Of a stretch of DNA of 55,403 nucleotides, positions 7,669 through 16,128 are shown in pieces; the first letter of the stretch is position 1, and the number at the start of each line of letters is the position of its first letter. A program made the translations under genes and the position numbers. Origin of the DNA: an uncultured Pelagibacteraceae bacterium (GTDB lineage: Bacteria > Pseudomonadota > Alphaproteobacteria > Pelagibacterales > Pelagibacteraceae); NCBI GenBank assembly GCA_902582385.1, contig CACHRX010000005.1, positions 1 through 55,403 of the forward strand. Reading direction: 5' to 3'. The notes beneath the pieces are model-generated. The model saw nothing but the letters and a program-made list of their open reading frames with translations, did not search any database and was not told the origin of the DNA.

Positions 7669-10185
7669 GTGGTAGGTGAGAATAGAAACATACCAATCTT
7701 AGGAATGATAAAAAATAAAATCACTGCTGTTCTTGGTCCAACCAATACAGGTAAAACTCATTTAGCTATTGAAACAATGCTTTCTTTCAATAGTGGAATG
7801 ATTGGTTTTCCTTTAAGGCTATTGGCAAGAGAAGTTTACGACAAAGTTATAAAAGAAACTCAAAAAAATGAAGTTGCTTTAATTACAGGAGAGGAAAAAA
7901 TTATACCTTCAAATGCAAAATATTTTTTATGTACTGTTGAGTCTATGCCTATAGATAAAGATTTAGAGTTTGTAGCTGTGGATGAAATTCAAATGTGTGC
8001 AGATCATGAACGAGGTCATATTTTTACAGATAGATTACTAAATATGAGGGGCAATAAGTTAACAATGTTAATGGGCTCAAATACTATTAAAAATATTATT
8101 TCAAAATTAGATGAAGATATAGAATTTATTAACAGAAATCGATTGTCTAAACTTACATATAATGGACATAAAAAGATATCTAGAATAAATAGAAAAACTG
8201 CCATTATCGCTTTTTCAACTGAAGAAGTTTATGCAATTGCAGAATTAATTAGAAGACAAAAGGGTGGGGCAGCTATAGTAATGGGATCTTTGAGTCCAAA
8301 AACAAGAAATTCTCAAGTAGAATTATATCAGTCAGGTGATGTCGATTTCTTAGTTGCAACTGATGCAATTGGTATGGGTATAAATATGGATTTAGATCAA
8401 GTTTATTTTTCGAATTTAAAAAAATTTGATGGAAAAAAATTAAGAAAACTTAATCTTTCAGAAATTGGTCAAATTGCTGGGAGAGCAGGTAGATATTTAA
8501 ATGATGGAAGTTTCGGAATTACTGGCAACTGCAAAGAAATAAATGCTGAGGAAGTTGATTTATTAGAAAGTCATAAGTTTGAGGAAATAAGAACATTGTT
8601 TTGGAGAAATTCAAATTTGAATTTTAATAATCCCTCTGCTTTAATTGAGTCGTTAGATACAAAACCTGATAAAAATTGGCTCAGAAAAATAAATGAGTGT
8701 GAAGATGAAAAAGTTTTAAAATATTTTATTAGGAAATTAGACCTTAATAATGTTTCTAACATTAAAGAAACTCTTGCATTGCTGTGGGAATGTTGTCAAA
8801 TTCCTGATTTCGTTAAAAAAACATATGGAAATCATATTAATGTCGTCGAAAAAGTATTTAATTTTTTAAATGGAGTAAAAGGAAAAATAACTAGTGATTA
8901 TATGCGTTTACAACTAATGAAATTAGATAAATTGGAAGGAAATGTAGACTCTTTGTCTAATAGAATTGCAAATGTTAGAACTTGGTCATATGTTTCAAAT
9001 AAAAACAATTGGGTAGAAAATCAGGATTATTGGATAGAGAAAACAAAATCTTTAGAGGACAGACTATCAGACAGACTACATGAAGAACTTACAAAAACTT
9101 TTATTGATAAAAGAGCCAGTGTTCTTGCAAGGGGTTTAAAACAAGATATGAAATTTGATACTAAGATTTTAGAAAATAATGAGGTTATGATTGATGATCA
9201 ATTCATTGGAAAGATTAATGGTCTTAAATTAGAATTAGACTTAAAAAAAGGGGCACTTGAGACAGATATTAAATCTTTAAAAAAAGCTGCAAGGCAAACA
9301 ATTGGTCCAGAATTAAAAAAAAGAGTCCAGAATATAATTAATACAGGCTTAATTGAACTTAATGATGATTTTAAAATTTATTGGAACGAATTTCCGATTG
9401 CCAAACTTGTTCAGGGAAATGATTATCTTAATCCAAATTTAGAATTAATTGTTGATGACATTTTAGAATTAGATCAGAGAAAAAACTTAAAGGGATTTAT
9501 TAAAAGATGGTTAAAAAATAAAATCGATACAGTTTTACAAAGTCTTATAGATTTAAAAAACATTCAAGATAAACATTCATCAATTAAAGCTCTAGCTTAT
9601 CAACTCTATGAAAATAATGGAGTCCTAAAAAGAGAAAATGTATCTGAATATTTAAAAAATTTAGGCCAAAGTGAAAGAAAAATTTTAAGAGATTTGGGTG
9701 TAAAATTTGGTCGTTATCATGTTTTTTTATATAAATTGATTAAACCTGAACCTGTTGTTTTAAGAACTTTACTTTGGAAAAATTTTCATCAAAAGTATTT
9801 TAAATTAACTCCCCCAACATTTGGATTAAACTTTATAGAAGATAAAGATAAAAAAAATCAACATTTTATGTTGCTTTGTGGTTTTGAAAAATTTAATAAT
9901 TATTTCATAAGAATTGACATTTTAGAAAGATTGTTTATGCAAATTATAAGTTCTGGATCTGATGTGAATAAAGAAATAAAATTAGTACCAGAAATGTTAA
10001 ATTTATTAGGATGTAATAAAGACAACTTTAAAAAAATAATTAAAGAAATGAATTATAAGATAATTGAGAAAAAAGAAGATATATTTTTTAAATATTCTCC
10101 TCGAAAAAAAAACAAGAAAATATTTAAAAAAAAAGAGACTAAAGAGAGTCCCTTTAAAATTTTAAAAAACTTAAATTTAAACTAA
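7669..10185 (+). CDS. SUV3-like superfamily 2 RNA/DNA helicase
   Basis: The 838-residue protein has the SUV3 helicase core: Walker A in GPTNTGKTHLA, a DEIQ Walker B in FVAVDEIQMCADHERGH, motif V LVATDAIGMGIN and motif VI GQIAGRAGRYLN. These place it in the alphaproteobacterial family related to mitochondrial SUV3, which acts on RNA with exoribonuclease partners. The long C-terminal half holds a SUV3-like region and a Lys-rich tail. The listed start is GTG at 7669; ATG at 7705 (MIKNKITAVLG) sits closer to Walker A and is a real alternative. The TerB-domain gene follows after 3 bases. Confidence 0.88.
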   Translation: MVGENRNIPILGMIKNKITAVLGPTNTGKTHLAIETMLSFNSGMIGFPLRLLAREVYDKVIKETQKNEVALITGEEKIIPSNAKYFLCTVESMPIDKDLEFVAVDEIQMCADHERGHIFTDRLLNMRGNKLTMLMGSNTIKNIISKLDEDIEFINRNRLSKLTYNGHKKISRINRKTAIIAFSTEEVYAIAELIRRQKGGAAIVMGSLSPKTRNSQVELYQSGDVDFLVATDAIGMGINMDLDQVYFSNLKKFDGKKLRKLNLSEIGQIAGRAGRYLNDGSFGITGNCKEINAEEVDLLESHKFEEIRTLFWRNSNLNFNNPSALIESLDTKPDKNWLRKINECEDEKVLKYFIRKLDLNNVSNIKETLALLWECCQIPDFVKKTYGNHINVVEKVFNFLNGVKGKITSDYMRLQLMKLDKLEGNVDSLSNRIANVRTWSYVSNKNNWVENQDYWIEKTKSLEDRLSDRLHEELTKTFIDKRASVLARGLKQDMKFDTKILENNEVMIDDQFIGKINGLKLELDLKKGALETDIKSLKKAARQTIGPELKKRVQNIINTGLIELNDDFKIYWNEFPIAKLVQGNDYLNPNLELIVDDILELDQRKNLKGFIKRWLKNKIDTVLQSLIDLKNIQDKHSSIKALAYQLYENNGVLKRENVSEYLKNLGQSERKILRDLGVKFGRYHVFLYKLIKPEPVVLRTLLWKNFHQKYFKLTPPTFGLNFIEDKDKKNQHFMLLCGFEKFNNYFIRIDILERLFMQIISSGSDVNKEIKLVPEMLNLLGCNKDNFKKIIKEMNYKIIEKKEDIFFKYSPRKKNKKIFKKKETKESPFKILKNLNLN

Positions 10186-10188
10186 AAA

Positions 10189-10590
10189 ATGTTTTTAAAA
10201 AAAAGACAGAATTCAGATTTAATAAAAATTGGTGCACTTTTAATACATGCAGCAAAAATTGATGAAAAATACTCAAAGGAAGAGGAGGAAATAGTTAAAA
10301 AAACTTTATTGGAACTTGGAGCTAATAAAGAAAATTTAGACGAATTGATAAATAATGCCAAAAAAAATGAGCAAGAATCTAACCAAATATTAGATTTTAC
10401 TAGGGAAATTAAAATTATGGAAGAAGCTGAAAAAATTAAAATCATAAAATCTCTTTGGAAAATAATTTACTCAAATAAAGATGCAGACATATATGAAACT
10501 AATCTAATGCGAAGACTTGCGGGATTACTTTATATTGACAGTAAAATTATGGGGGATATTAAAGAGGAAGTTAAAAAAGAAAATTTGTAA
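10189..10590 (+). CDS. TerB/DjlA-like domain protein
   Basis: The 133-residue all-helical protein has the TerB pattern: [21 protein letters not shown] near the N-terminus and a second half with [17 protein letters not shown]. TerB-like domains bind metal or act in membrane-associated stress complexes, but many alphaproteobacterial members are uncharacterised. It is placed 3 bases after the helicase and its stop overlaps the ferredoxin ATG by one base (TAATG), so the three are translationally coupled. Confidence 0.7.
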   Translation: MFLKKRQNSDLIKIGALLIHAAKIDEKYSKEEEEIVKKTLLELGANKENLDELINNAKKNEQESNQILDFTREIKIMEEAEKIKIIKSLWKIIYSNKDADIYETNLMRRLAGLLYIDSKIMGDIKEEVKKENL

Positions 10591-10916
10591 TGACCTATAT
10601 AGTTAATGACAAGTGTATCAAATGTAAATTAATGGACTGTGTTGAAGTTTGTCCAGTTGATTGCTTTTATGAAGGCAAAAATATGCTTGTAATTAAACCT
10701 GATGAGTGTATAGATTGTGGCGTTTGTGAGCCAGAATGCCCAGTTGATGCTATAAAAGCAGATACAGAACCTGGCAGCGAAAAATGGTTAGAAATCAATA
10801 AACAATATTCTGAAATCTGGCCTAACATAAATGAAAAAAAAGATCCCCCTTCGGATCATGAAAAATATAAAAATGAGCAAGATAAGTTTGAAAAATATTT
10901 TAAAGAAAACCTTTAA
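10590..10916 (+). CDS. fdxA: 7Fe-8S type ferredoxin FdxA
   Basis: The 108-residue electron carrier has the FdxA double cluster pattern: [21 protein letters not shown] for the first set and [16 protein letters not shown] for the second, followed by the usual C-terminal extension with W and acidic residues. The partner reductase is not in the window. The gene is the third member of the helicase-TerB-fdxA-carD cluster; fdxA next to carD is common in alphaproteobacteria. The carD reading frame starts inside its 3' end. Confidence 0.93.
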   Translation: MTYIVNDKCIKCKLMDCVEVCPVDCFYEGKNMLVIKPDECIDCGVCEPECPVDAIKADTEPGSEKWLEINKQYSEIWPNINEKKDPPSDHEKYKNEQDKFEKYFKENL

Positions 10917-11739
10917 AAAAAAGAATTCAAAAAAAATTGCAAAAAAAAAGACAAAAAAAAAAGTAAAAAAAAATATTCCTAAAAAAACAAAAAAAGAAAT
11001 AACTAAACTAAAAAAAAAGACATCAAAAAAACCTATAAAAAAGATTGAGGAAAAAACTGAAGTTAAAACCGATAATTTAAGAATTTCTAAAACTAATGAA
11101 ATAAAGCCAGAAATCAAAAAAGTAAAAAAACAACTCTCTGAAAAGAAAGAATACAAAATTAAGGATTTTGTAGTATATCCAAAACATGGTGTAGGACAAA
11201 TTACAGAGTTCAAAAAAATAAATATCGGAGGGATCGATGTTGAAACTTATGTGATTAAGTTTGAGAAAGACAAAGCAAATGGTATGGTGCCAGTAAATAA
11301 ACAATCACATTTACGTCCTCTTTCATCAATTAATCAATTAAATAAATGTATTTCTATTTTAAAAGGTAAACCAAAGATTAAAAGATCTATGTGGAGTAGA
11401 AGAGCCCAAGAATATGAAGCAAAAATATCTTCAGGAAAAGTTTATGAATTAGCTGAAGTTGTAAGAGACCTAAATAAAGGAGACGATATTATGGTTGACC
11501 AATCTTATAGTGAAAGACAACTTTTTGAAAAAGCCTATGAAAGAATTCTTGCTGAATTTAAAATTATTTTAAATGTATCTTTAGAAGACACACAAAAAAA
11601 ATTAGATAAAGCTCTTAAGAGAAATTTGGGAGGCCAGCAAACCCAAGCCCCTCAATCTACTCCAAAGACTTCAACAACTGATTTACCAACAGAAGAGCCT
11701 GCATCAGATACTGAAGAAACTGAGCCAGTTGAAGAATAA
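10873..11739 (+). CDS. carD: CarD/CdnL-family transcription regulator with lysine-rich N-terminal tail
   Basis: CarD proteins bind the RNA polymerase beta subunit and stabilise open complexes at promoters, rRNA promoters included. The RNA polymerase-interacting domain is evident from about residue 95 ([20 protein letters not shown], then [15 protein letters not shown]), and the helical DNA-binding part follows ([32 protein letters not shown]). Unusually, the first ~80 residues are dominated by Lys, Ser, Thr and Ile like a histone H1 tail, and the last ~35 are a Gln/Pro/Thr/Glu-rich acidic tail. Start choice is uncertain: 10873 gives 288 residues and overlaps fdxA by 44 bases; ATG at 10831 or 10858 is also in frame. 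Confidence 0.88.
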   Translation: MSKISLKNILKKTFKKKNSKKIAKKKTKKKVKKNIPKKTKKEITKLKKKTSKKPIKKIEEKTEVKTDNLRISKTNEIKPEIKKVKKQLSEKKEYKIKDFVVYPKHGVGQITEFKKINIGGIDVETYVIKFEKDKANGMVPVNKQSHLRPLSSINQLNKCISILKGKPKIKRSMWSRRAQEYEAKISSGKVYELAEVVRDLNKGDDIMVDQSYSERQLFEKAYERILAEFKIILNVSLEDTQKKLDKALKRNLGGQQTQAPQSTPKTSTTDLPTEEPASDTEETEPVEE

Positions 11740-11741
11740 AA

Positions 11742-11781
11742 AAAAACGCCTCTCACACAAAATGTTATGAGAAGCGTTTTT
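11742..11781. terminator. Bidirectional intrinsic terminator between carD and the Lys/Arg-rich microgene
   Basis: AAAAACGC pairs with GCGTTTTT and TCTCA with TGAGA, interrupted by one C/A mismatch, around a 12-base loop. A-tracts on the left and T-tracts on the right provide a U-run on either strand, so it can end carD on the plus strand and the 27-residue gene on the minus strand. Confidence 0.85.
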
Positions 11782-11802
11782 AATTTAAAGAATACTAAGT
11801 TA

Positions 11803-11886
11803 CTATCTTCTTCTTCTTCTTTTCTTAGCTTTTTTCTTAGCTTTTTTCTTAGTTTTCTTTGCAGCTTTTTTTCTTCTTTTAGGCAT
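11803..11886 (-). CDS. Ultra-basic 27-residue protein, histone-tail-like
   Basis: The ORF encodes 27 residues, of which 13 are Lys and 7 are Arg; the rest are four Ala, one Thr, one Pro and the initiator Met. It begins MPKRRKKAAKK, continues with repeats of KKKA and ends in five consecutive Arg before TAG. A strong ribosome binding site GGGAG lies 6 bases before the ATG, one of the best in the window. A TTGACA-led promoter lies upstream and a bidirectional terminator downstream. Such a peptide could bind nucleic acid or polyphosphate, which is inference. The composition resembles the Lys-rich tail of the adjacent CarD. Confidence 0.72.
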   Translation of the reverse strand: MPKRRKKAAKKTKKKAKKKAKKRRRRR

Positions 11887-11907
11887 CTTTAGCTCCCTTT
11901 AGTTAAT

Positions 11908-11924
11908 CGAATCAAAATGATTCG
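11908..11924 (-). repeat. Perfect 7-bp inverted repeat in the microgene leader
   Basis: CGAATCA and TGATTCG flank AAA (CGAATCAAAATGATTCG). It lies between the predicted -10 and the ribosome binding site of the 27-residue gene, so it would form a hairpin in the 5' leader or serve as a dimeric protein binding site. Confidence 0.6.
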
Positions 11925-11935
11925 CTATTACCTTA

Positions 11936-11964
11936 TTTTTATTTTTTTATACACGTTATGTCAA
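11936..11964 (-). promoter_or_regulatory. Predicted promoter of the Lys/Arg-rich microgene
   Basis: On the minus strand a perfect TTGACA (11959-11964) is followed after 17 bases by TAAAAA (11936-11941), a four-of-six match to TATAAT. The predicted transcript would start near 11930 and carry the inverted repeat at 11908-11924 and the GGGAG site. The remainder of this gap (11965-12080) is A/T-rich with no further recognisable feature. Confidence 0.5.
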
Positions 11965-12080
11965 TTCCTAAATTAAATTTAAAATTTCAAAAAAAAATTA
12001 AAAAAAAAAATTTATTTTTTTAAATGTAATGTTAAAAAAAGTTAGTGTTTATGCGTATAATAATCAATTAATTTAACTTT

Positions 12081-13790
12081 TTAATAAAGTTTTTCTAAAT
12101 CATTTTTATATTTTAATAAAATTTGTTTTCGTTTTAGTTTTAAAGTTGGTGTTAACATTCCATTTTCAATTGTAAACTCTTCTTTAATTAATTGAAATTT
12201 TTTTACTTTTTCTATTAAAGATAAACTTTTATTCAAATTTTCTATATAAAATTCAATTTCTTTTTTATTTTTATCATCTTCACTGACTACTAGCGCAACT
12301 AAATATGTTTTTTTATCGCCATAAACAAAGCTTTGTTTTATTTTTTCACTTAGACATAAAAGATTCTCAATTTTAGAAGGTGAAATATTATCACCACCAA
12401 GATTTACTATAATTTCTTTTTTTCTATCAGTTATTTTGAGATTCCCTTCCTTAGTAATTTCACCAATATCACCTGTGTGTAACCAGCCATCTTTAATAAT
12501 GTCTTCTGTTTCTTTTTTCATATTCCAATAGCCTAGCATTACATTTTCTCCTTTAACTAAGATTTCACCATCATCTGCAATTTTTACTTTATTTGATTTG
12601 AAAGGTGGTCCAACTGTCTCAATTTTAATATTTTGTGGAATATTGCAGCTTACTACTGGAGAAGCCTCTGTTAATCCATAACCTTGCAATGTGGGTAGTC
12701 CTATAGAATTTAAAAACTCTCCAATTTTTTGATCTAACGCTCCTCCCCCAGATACAAAAGCTCTTAAATTTCCTCCAAACTGTTTTTTGATTTTTTTCCT
12801 GACTAATTTCTCACAAAAAAAATTAATGCATTTTTGTTTAAAATTTAAAGGTTCTTTTTTTAAAATTTTAGTGCCAAGTAAGATGGTGTTATTTATCAAT
12901 TTTTTCTTAAAACCCTTTTGTTTAGAAAAATTACTAGAAATTTTGGTATATAAATTTTGATAAAATCTTGGGACTGCAGTCATTATAGTTGGCTTTGATA
13001 TAGACATGTTCGATAATAATTTTTCTAAGCTTTCTGCATAATAAACTTTTGCACCAAGAGAAATTTGCACAAATTGAACTGTATGTTCATATGAATGAGA
13101 GAGTGGAAGCCATGTCAAAAAAACTGGAATGTATTTGTTTAAATCTTTTAAAATTGTTTTTAAAATTTCTAATGCTCCTTCACAATTCGATAAAATACCG
13201 CCATGACTTAGCATTACACCTTTGGGATTGCCTGTTGTTCCTGATGTATAAATTATACAGGCAAGATCTTTTCTTTTTATTTTTGTATTGTACTCGTTTG
13301 AAATAACAGAAATATTTTTGCTGAGATATGCATCCAAAATACTTTCAACACTTTCAATTTTTTCACTAAATTTTTCAATAGACAAAACTTTAATATCATC
13401 AGAAATAAATTTTTCTAATTTTTTAAATTGAACATTATTTGAAACAATGCAGACTTTAGGTTTACAATCATTTAATATATATTCATAATCTTTTTCTGAA
13501 TATGTTGTAAATAGTGGAACAGTAATACCACCTGCATTCATTATTGCTAAATCGGTAATAAGCCATTCAGGTCTATTTTCAGATAATAAAATACATCTAT
13601 CTCCCATAGATAAATTTTTATTTAAATATTTAGATAAAATAATAATTCTCTGTTCAACATCATGCCAAGTTAAAAAATTATCTTTACTGTTTTTCATCCA
13701 CTTTAAAAATGGTCTATTAGGTAAAATATTTTTTTCTTTGTTTTTTTGAAAAAATAGTTCAACTAAGCTGTTAACTTTATTTAATTCCAT
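12081..13790 (-). CDS. Long-chain fatty-acid-CoA ligase / AMP-dependent synthetase
   Basis: The 569-residue enzyme is an adenylate-forming ligase activating a fatty acid to acyl-CoA. The P-loop-like motif is IIYTSGTTGNPKGVMLSHGG, A5 is GYGLTEASPVVSCN, A7 is GWLHTGDIGEI and A8 is ITDRKKEIIVNLGGDNISP. The overall order and the FLTWLPLSHSYEHT segment match the FAA1/long-chain group. The C-terminal Lys of the acylation motif lies in TLKLKRKQILLKYK. The start codon lies only four bases behind the CCA end of tRNA-Leu on the same strand, and no ribosome binding site is available, so translation may be near-leaderless after tRNA processing. Confidence 0.9.
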   Translation of the reverse strand: MELNKVNSLVELFFQKNKEKNILPNRPFLKWMKNSKDNFLTWHDVEQRIIILSKYLNKNLSMGDRCILLSENRPEWLITDLAIMNAGGITVPLFTTYSEKDYEYILNDCKPKVCIVSNNVQFKKLEKFISDDIKVLSIEKFSEKIESVESILDAYLSKNISVISNEYNTKIKRKDLACIIYTSGTTGNPKGVMLSHGGILSNCEGALEILKTILKDLNKYIPVFLTWLPLSHSYEHTVQFVQISLGAKVYYAESLEKLLSNMSISKPTIMTAVPRFYQNLYTKISSNFSKQKGFKKKLINNTILLGTKILKKEPLNFKQKCINFFCEKLVRKKIKKQFGGNLRAFVSGGGALDQKIGEFLNSIGLPTLQGYGLTEASPVVSCNIPQNIKIETVGPPFKSNKVKIADDGEILVKGENVMLGYWNMKKETEDIIKDGWLHTGDIGEITKEGNLKITDRKKEIIVNLGGDNISPSKIENLLCLSEKIKQSFVYGDKKTYLVALVVSEDDKNKKEIEFYIENLNKSLSLIEKVKKFQLIKEEFTIENGMLTPTLKLKRKQILLKYKNDLEKLY

Positions 13791-13794
13791 AATT

Positions 13795-13879
13795 TGGTGG
13801 GCGAAGAGAGAATCGAACTCTCACTTCTTGCGAAACACGATTTTGAGTCGTGCGCGTCTACCAGTTCCGCCATTCGCCC
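13795..13879 (-). tRNA. tRNA-Leu (anticodon CAA)
   Basis: Read on the minus strand, acceptor GGGCGAA pairs with TTCGCCC, discriminator A, and CCA is encoded. The anticodon stem CACGA/TCGTG encloses CTCAAAA, giving anticodon CAA, which reads UUG. A long variable arm (TTTCGCAAGAAGTGA) marks a class II tRNA such as tRNA-Leu. The T loop is TTCGATT. The acyl-CoA ligase ATG follows after four bases. Confidence 0.97.
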
Positions 13880-13938
13880 TTAATTGTTTAATAATTTATT
13901 AAATAGTATAAGAACTAAAATTATATTAAAACCAAAAA

Positions 13939-14544
13939 ATGTTTACTGCTCTTTACAAAAAATGTTTAGATTTAGCTGCTCATAAAAGTTCTAAATATTA
14001 CTTAGCAGCTGTTTCGTTTATTGAAAGTTCCTTTTTTCCTATTCCACCAGATGTAATGATAATCCCCATGGTTATTTCAAAGAAAAATGATTTCTTTAAA
14101 GTATTTCTTATTTCAACGATATTTTCAGTTTTGGGTGGTATATTAGGTTATTTAATTGGAGCTTTCTTTTTTGACATAGGTATACAGGTAGTGACTTTTT
14201 ATGGTTACGAAGACAAACTAATTAATTTCAAAAATGATTTACTAAATAGTGAAGGGTTTTATGCTTGGCTTGGAATACTCTTTTTGGCAGGTTTTACCCC
14301 GTTACCTTATAAAGTTTTTACTATTGCAAGTGGTTTGATTGGATTTAATATTTTAATTTTTATTCTAATAAGCTTAATATCAAGAGGGTTACGTTTTTTT
14401 ATTGTTTCTTACTTGTCTTATAAATTTGGAAATTTATTCACTATATTTATGGAAAAGTATGGGTCTAAATGGTTTACCATTATTGGGATTTTAATTGTAA
14501 TATTTGGGATAATAATTTACTTAATTTCTAAATTTTATGTTTAA
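13939..14544 (+). CDS. YqaA-family (SNARE-associated/DedA-like) membrane protein
   Basis: The 201-residue inner-membrane protein carries the YqaA signature ESSFFPIPPDVMIIPMVISKK near residue 35, then a Gly-rich segment GGILGYLIGAFFFD and FTPLPYKVFTIASGL, both typical of the DedA/VTT fold. DedA-like proteins are linked to lipid carrier flipping and membrane homeostasis; the specific role of YqaA is unknown. Its last eight bases overlap the dsbB start, so it heads a yqaA-dsbB-coq7 operon divergent from tRNA-Leu. Confidence 0.85.
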   Translation: MFTALYKKCLDLAAHKSSKYYLAAVSFIESSFFPIPPDVMIIPMVISKKNDFFKVFLISTIFSVLGGILGYLIGAFFFDIGIQVVTFYGYEDKLINFKNDLLNSEGFYAWLGILFLAGFTPLPYKVFTIASGLIGFNILIFILISLISRGLRFFIVSYLSYKFGNLFTIFMEKYGSKWFTIIGILIVIFGIIIYLISKFYV

Positions 14545-15025
14545 GTTAAATGTTGAATCCTGCTTAAAACTAATTTTTATACTTAGTTTAATCTCAATTA
14601 TTTCTGCGTATTTTATTGAGTATATTCTTGGACATCAGCCCTGTAATTTATGTTTATTACAAAGAATACCATATGTATTAGCTTTAATTTTAGTAATTAC
14701 AAATTACATATTTAAAAAAAATGAAAAATTTATTCTTTTATTATTAATTTTGGTATTTACCTTCTCTTTTTTTATTTCTTTTTACCACTTTGGAATTGAA
14801 CAAGGTTTTTTTAAAGAATCGACAGTTTGTGGTTTAATAAATGCTGCCGATGTGATCTCAAAAGACGAATTATTGAAGCAACTAAGAGAAAAGACTGTTA
14901 GCTGTAAAGATGTGACATTTAGGATTTTTGGGTTATCTCTTACAAGTATTAATATAATATTAAGTTTAATAATTATTATTATATTAATAAGAAGTTATAT
15001 TATACATGAAAAAAACAAGTTATAA
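14537..15025 (+). CDS. dsbB: Disulfide bond formation protein B
   Basis: This is a 162-residue four-helix membrane protein that reoxidises DsbA and passes electrons to quinone. The first cysteine pair is in PCNLCLLQRIPYVLAL at the end of the first helix, and the second periplasmic pair is the Cys of STVCGLINAA and VSCKD. The last membrane helix follows. It starts within the end of yqaA and overlaps coq7 by 20 bases. Pairing with a ubiquinone biosynthesis gene fits its use of quinone as electron acceptor. Confidence 0.9.
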   Translation: MFKLNVESCLKLIFILSLISIISAYFIEYILGHQPCNLCLLQRIPYVLALILVITNYIFKKNEKFILLLLILVFTFSFFISFYHFGIEQGFFKESTVCGLINAADVISKDELLKQLREKTVSCKDVTFRIFGLSLTSINIILSLIIIIILIRSYIIHEKNKL

Positions 15026-15536
15026 AGTTGAAGAATTTATAAGAGTTGACCACGCTGGAGAACGTGGAGCGGTTAAGATTTATGAAGGTCAATTATTAGC
15101 TTTAAGCACTATTATAAAAGATGAAAGTTTGAAAAAAACAATAGAGGATATGAAAGTTCATGAAGTTGAACACTGTCAATTTTTTGAAAGTGAAATTAAA
15201 AAAAGAAACATCCAGCCAACAAAATTTTTACCCCTTTGGGATTTGTTAGGTGTAGGTTTAGGTTTTGGTTCAACCCTTTTAGGAAAAAAAGCAGCAATGT
15301 TATGCACTGCTTCAGTTGAAGAAGTAATAGATAAACATTATTTAAATCAAATTAAACAATTAGGTCCTGAAGAAAAAGAACTTAAAAAGAAAATGATAAA
15401 ATTTAGAGAGGATGAATTACATCACAAAGATATTGCTTACGAAAAAGGTGCCTCCAAAAAAGGTCTTTATTCATTAATGGATAAAATTATTAAAACTGGA
15501 TCAAAAATAGCAATTAATATTTCAGAGAAAGTTTAA
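15006..15536 (+). CDS. coq7: Demethoxyubiquinone hydroxylase (Coq7/UbiF-type di-iron monooxygenase)
   Basis: The 176-residue protein hydroxylates 2-octaprenyl-3-methyl-6-methoxy-benzoquinol in ubiquinone synthesis. The di-iron ligands are visible in ferritin-like helices: VDHAGERGAVKIYEGQ, VHEVEHCQFFE (ExxH), ASVEEVIDKHY and FREDELHHKDIA (ExxH). The ATG at 15006 lies inside the dsbB end. The TAA stop is interlocked with the convergent HNH nuclease stop in TTAA. Confidence 0.95.
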   Translation: MKKTSYKVEEFIRVDHAGERGAVKIYEGQLLALSTIIKDESLKKTIEDMKVHEVEHCQFFESEIKKRNIQPTKFLPLWDLLGVGLGFGSTLLGKKAAMLCTASVEEVIDKHYLNQIKQLGPEEKELKKKMIKFREDELHHKDIAYEKGASKKGLYSLMDKIIKTGSKIAINISEKV

Positions 15537-16102
15537 GCTTCTAATTCAACATCCCAATATAAGTAATCCATCCAACTTTTATGAAGGTAATTTGGTGGAA
15601 AATTTTTGCCATTACGGTGTAGGTCTTCTGTAGACGGTTGGTAAGGATACTGAGAAAGTTTCATTCCTGATGATTTAAGTAATTTTCCTCCTTTTTGTAC
15701 ATTACAAGAGGAACAAGCTGTTACAACATTATCCCAATGAGTTTCTCCACCCTTAGATCGTGGTAATAAATGATCAAATGTTAGCTCTTCTCCACTTCCA
15801 CAATATTGACAAGAAAATTTATCTCTAAGAAAAACGTTAAATCTTGTAAAACTAGGTTTAGACAGAGGAACTATATAGTCCTTTAGAGCTATTACACTTG
15901 GTAATTGCATATTAAACGAAGGACTTCGAACAATTCTATCGTAAGTGTTAACTATAATTACTCTATCTAAAAAAACTGATTTCACTGTGTCTTGCCATGA
16001 CCATAACGACAAAGGGTAATAGCTTAAAGGTCTATAATCTGCATTTAAAACCAACGCAGGACATTTTTCTAAAGATACATCTTGTTCAATAAAATTATTC
16101 AT
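15533..16102 (-). CDS. HNH endonuclease family protein
   Basis: The HNH core with a zinc knuckle spans roughly residues 88-145: CQYCGSGEELTFDHLLPRSKGG, then WDNVVTACSSCNVQKGG. Two CxxC pairs bind zinc and His plus the downstream Asn form the nuclease site. The N-terminal VLNADYRPLSYYPLSLWSWQ is characteristic of a widespread bacterial subgroup whose substrate is unknown. The ATG at 16102 is chosen; an upstream in-frame TTG at 16108 adds two residues. Not associated with any restriction or mobile gene here. Confidence 0.88.
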   Translation of the reverse strand: MNNFIEQDVSLEKCPALVLNADYRPLSYYPLSLWSWQDTVKSVFLDRVIIVNTYDRIVRSPSFNMQLPSVIALKDYIVPLSKPSFTRFNVFLRDKFSCQYCGSGEELTFDHLLPRSKGGETHWDNVVTACSSCNVQKGGKLLKSSGMKLSQYPYQPSTEDLHRNGKNFPPNYLHKSWMDYLYWDVELEA

Positions 16103-16128
16103 TATCAAATCTTAACTTAAATAAAAAT

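Noticed and set aside
10788-11304. Phe/Ile-rich membrane-like ORFs opposite carD
   Set aside because: They are the reverse complement of the Lys-rich AAA/AAG codons of carD, which read as Phe/Leu on the other strand. No independent start signals are present.
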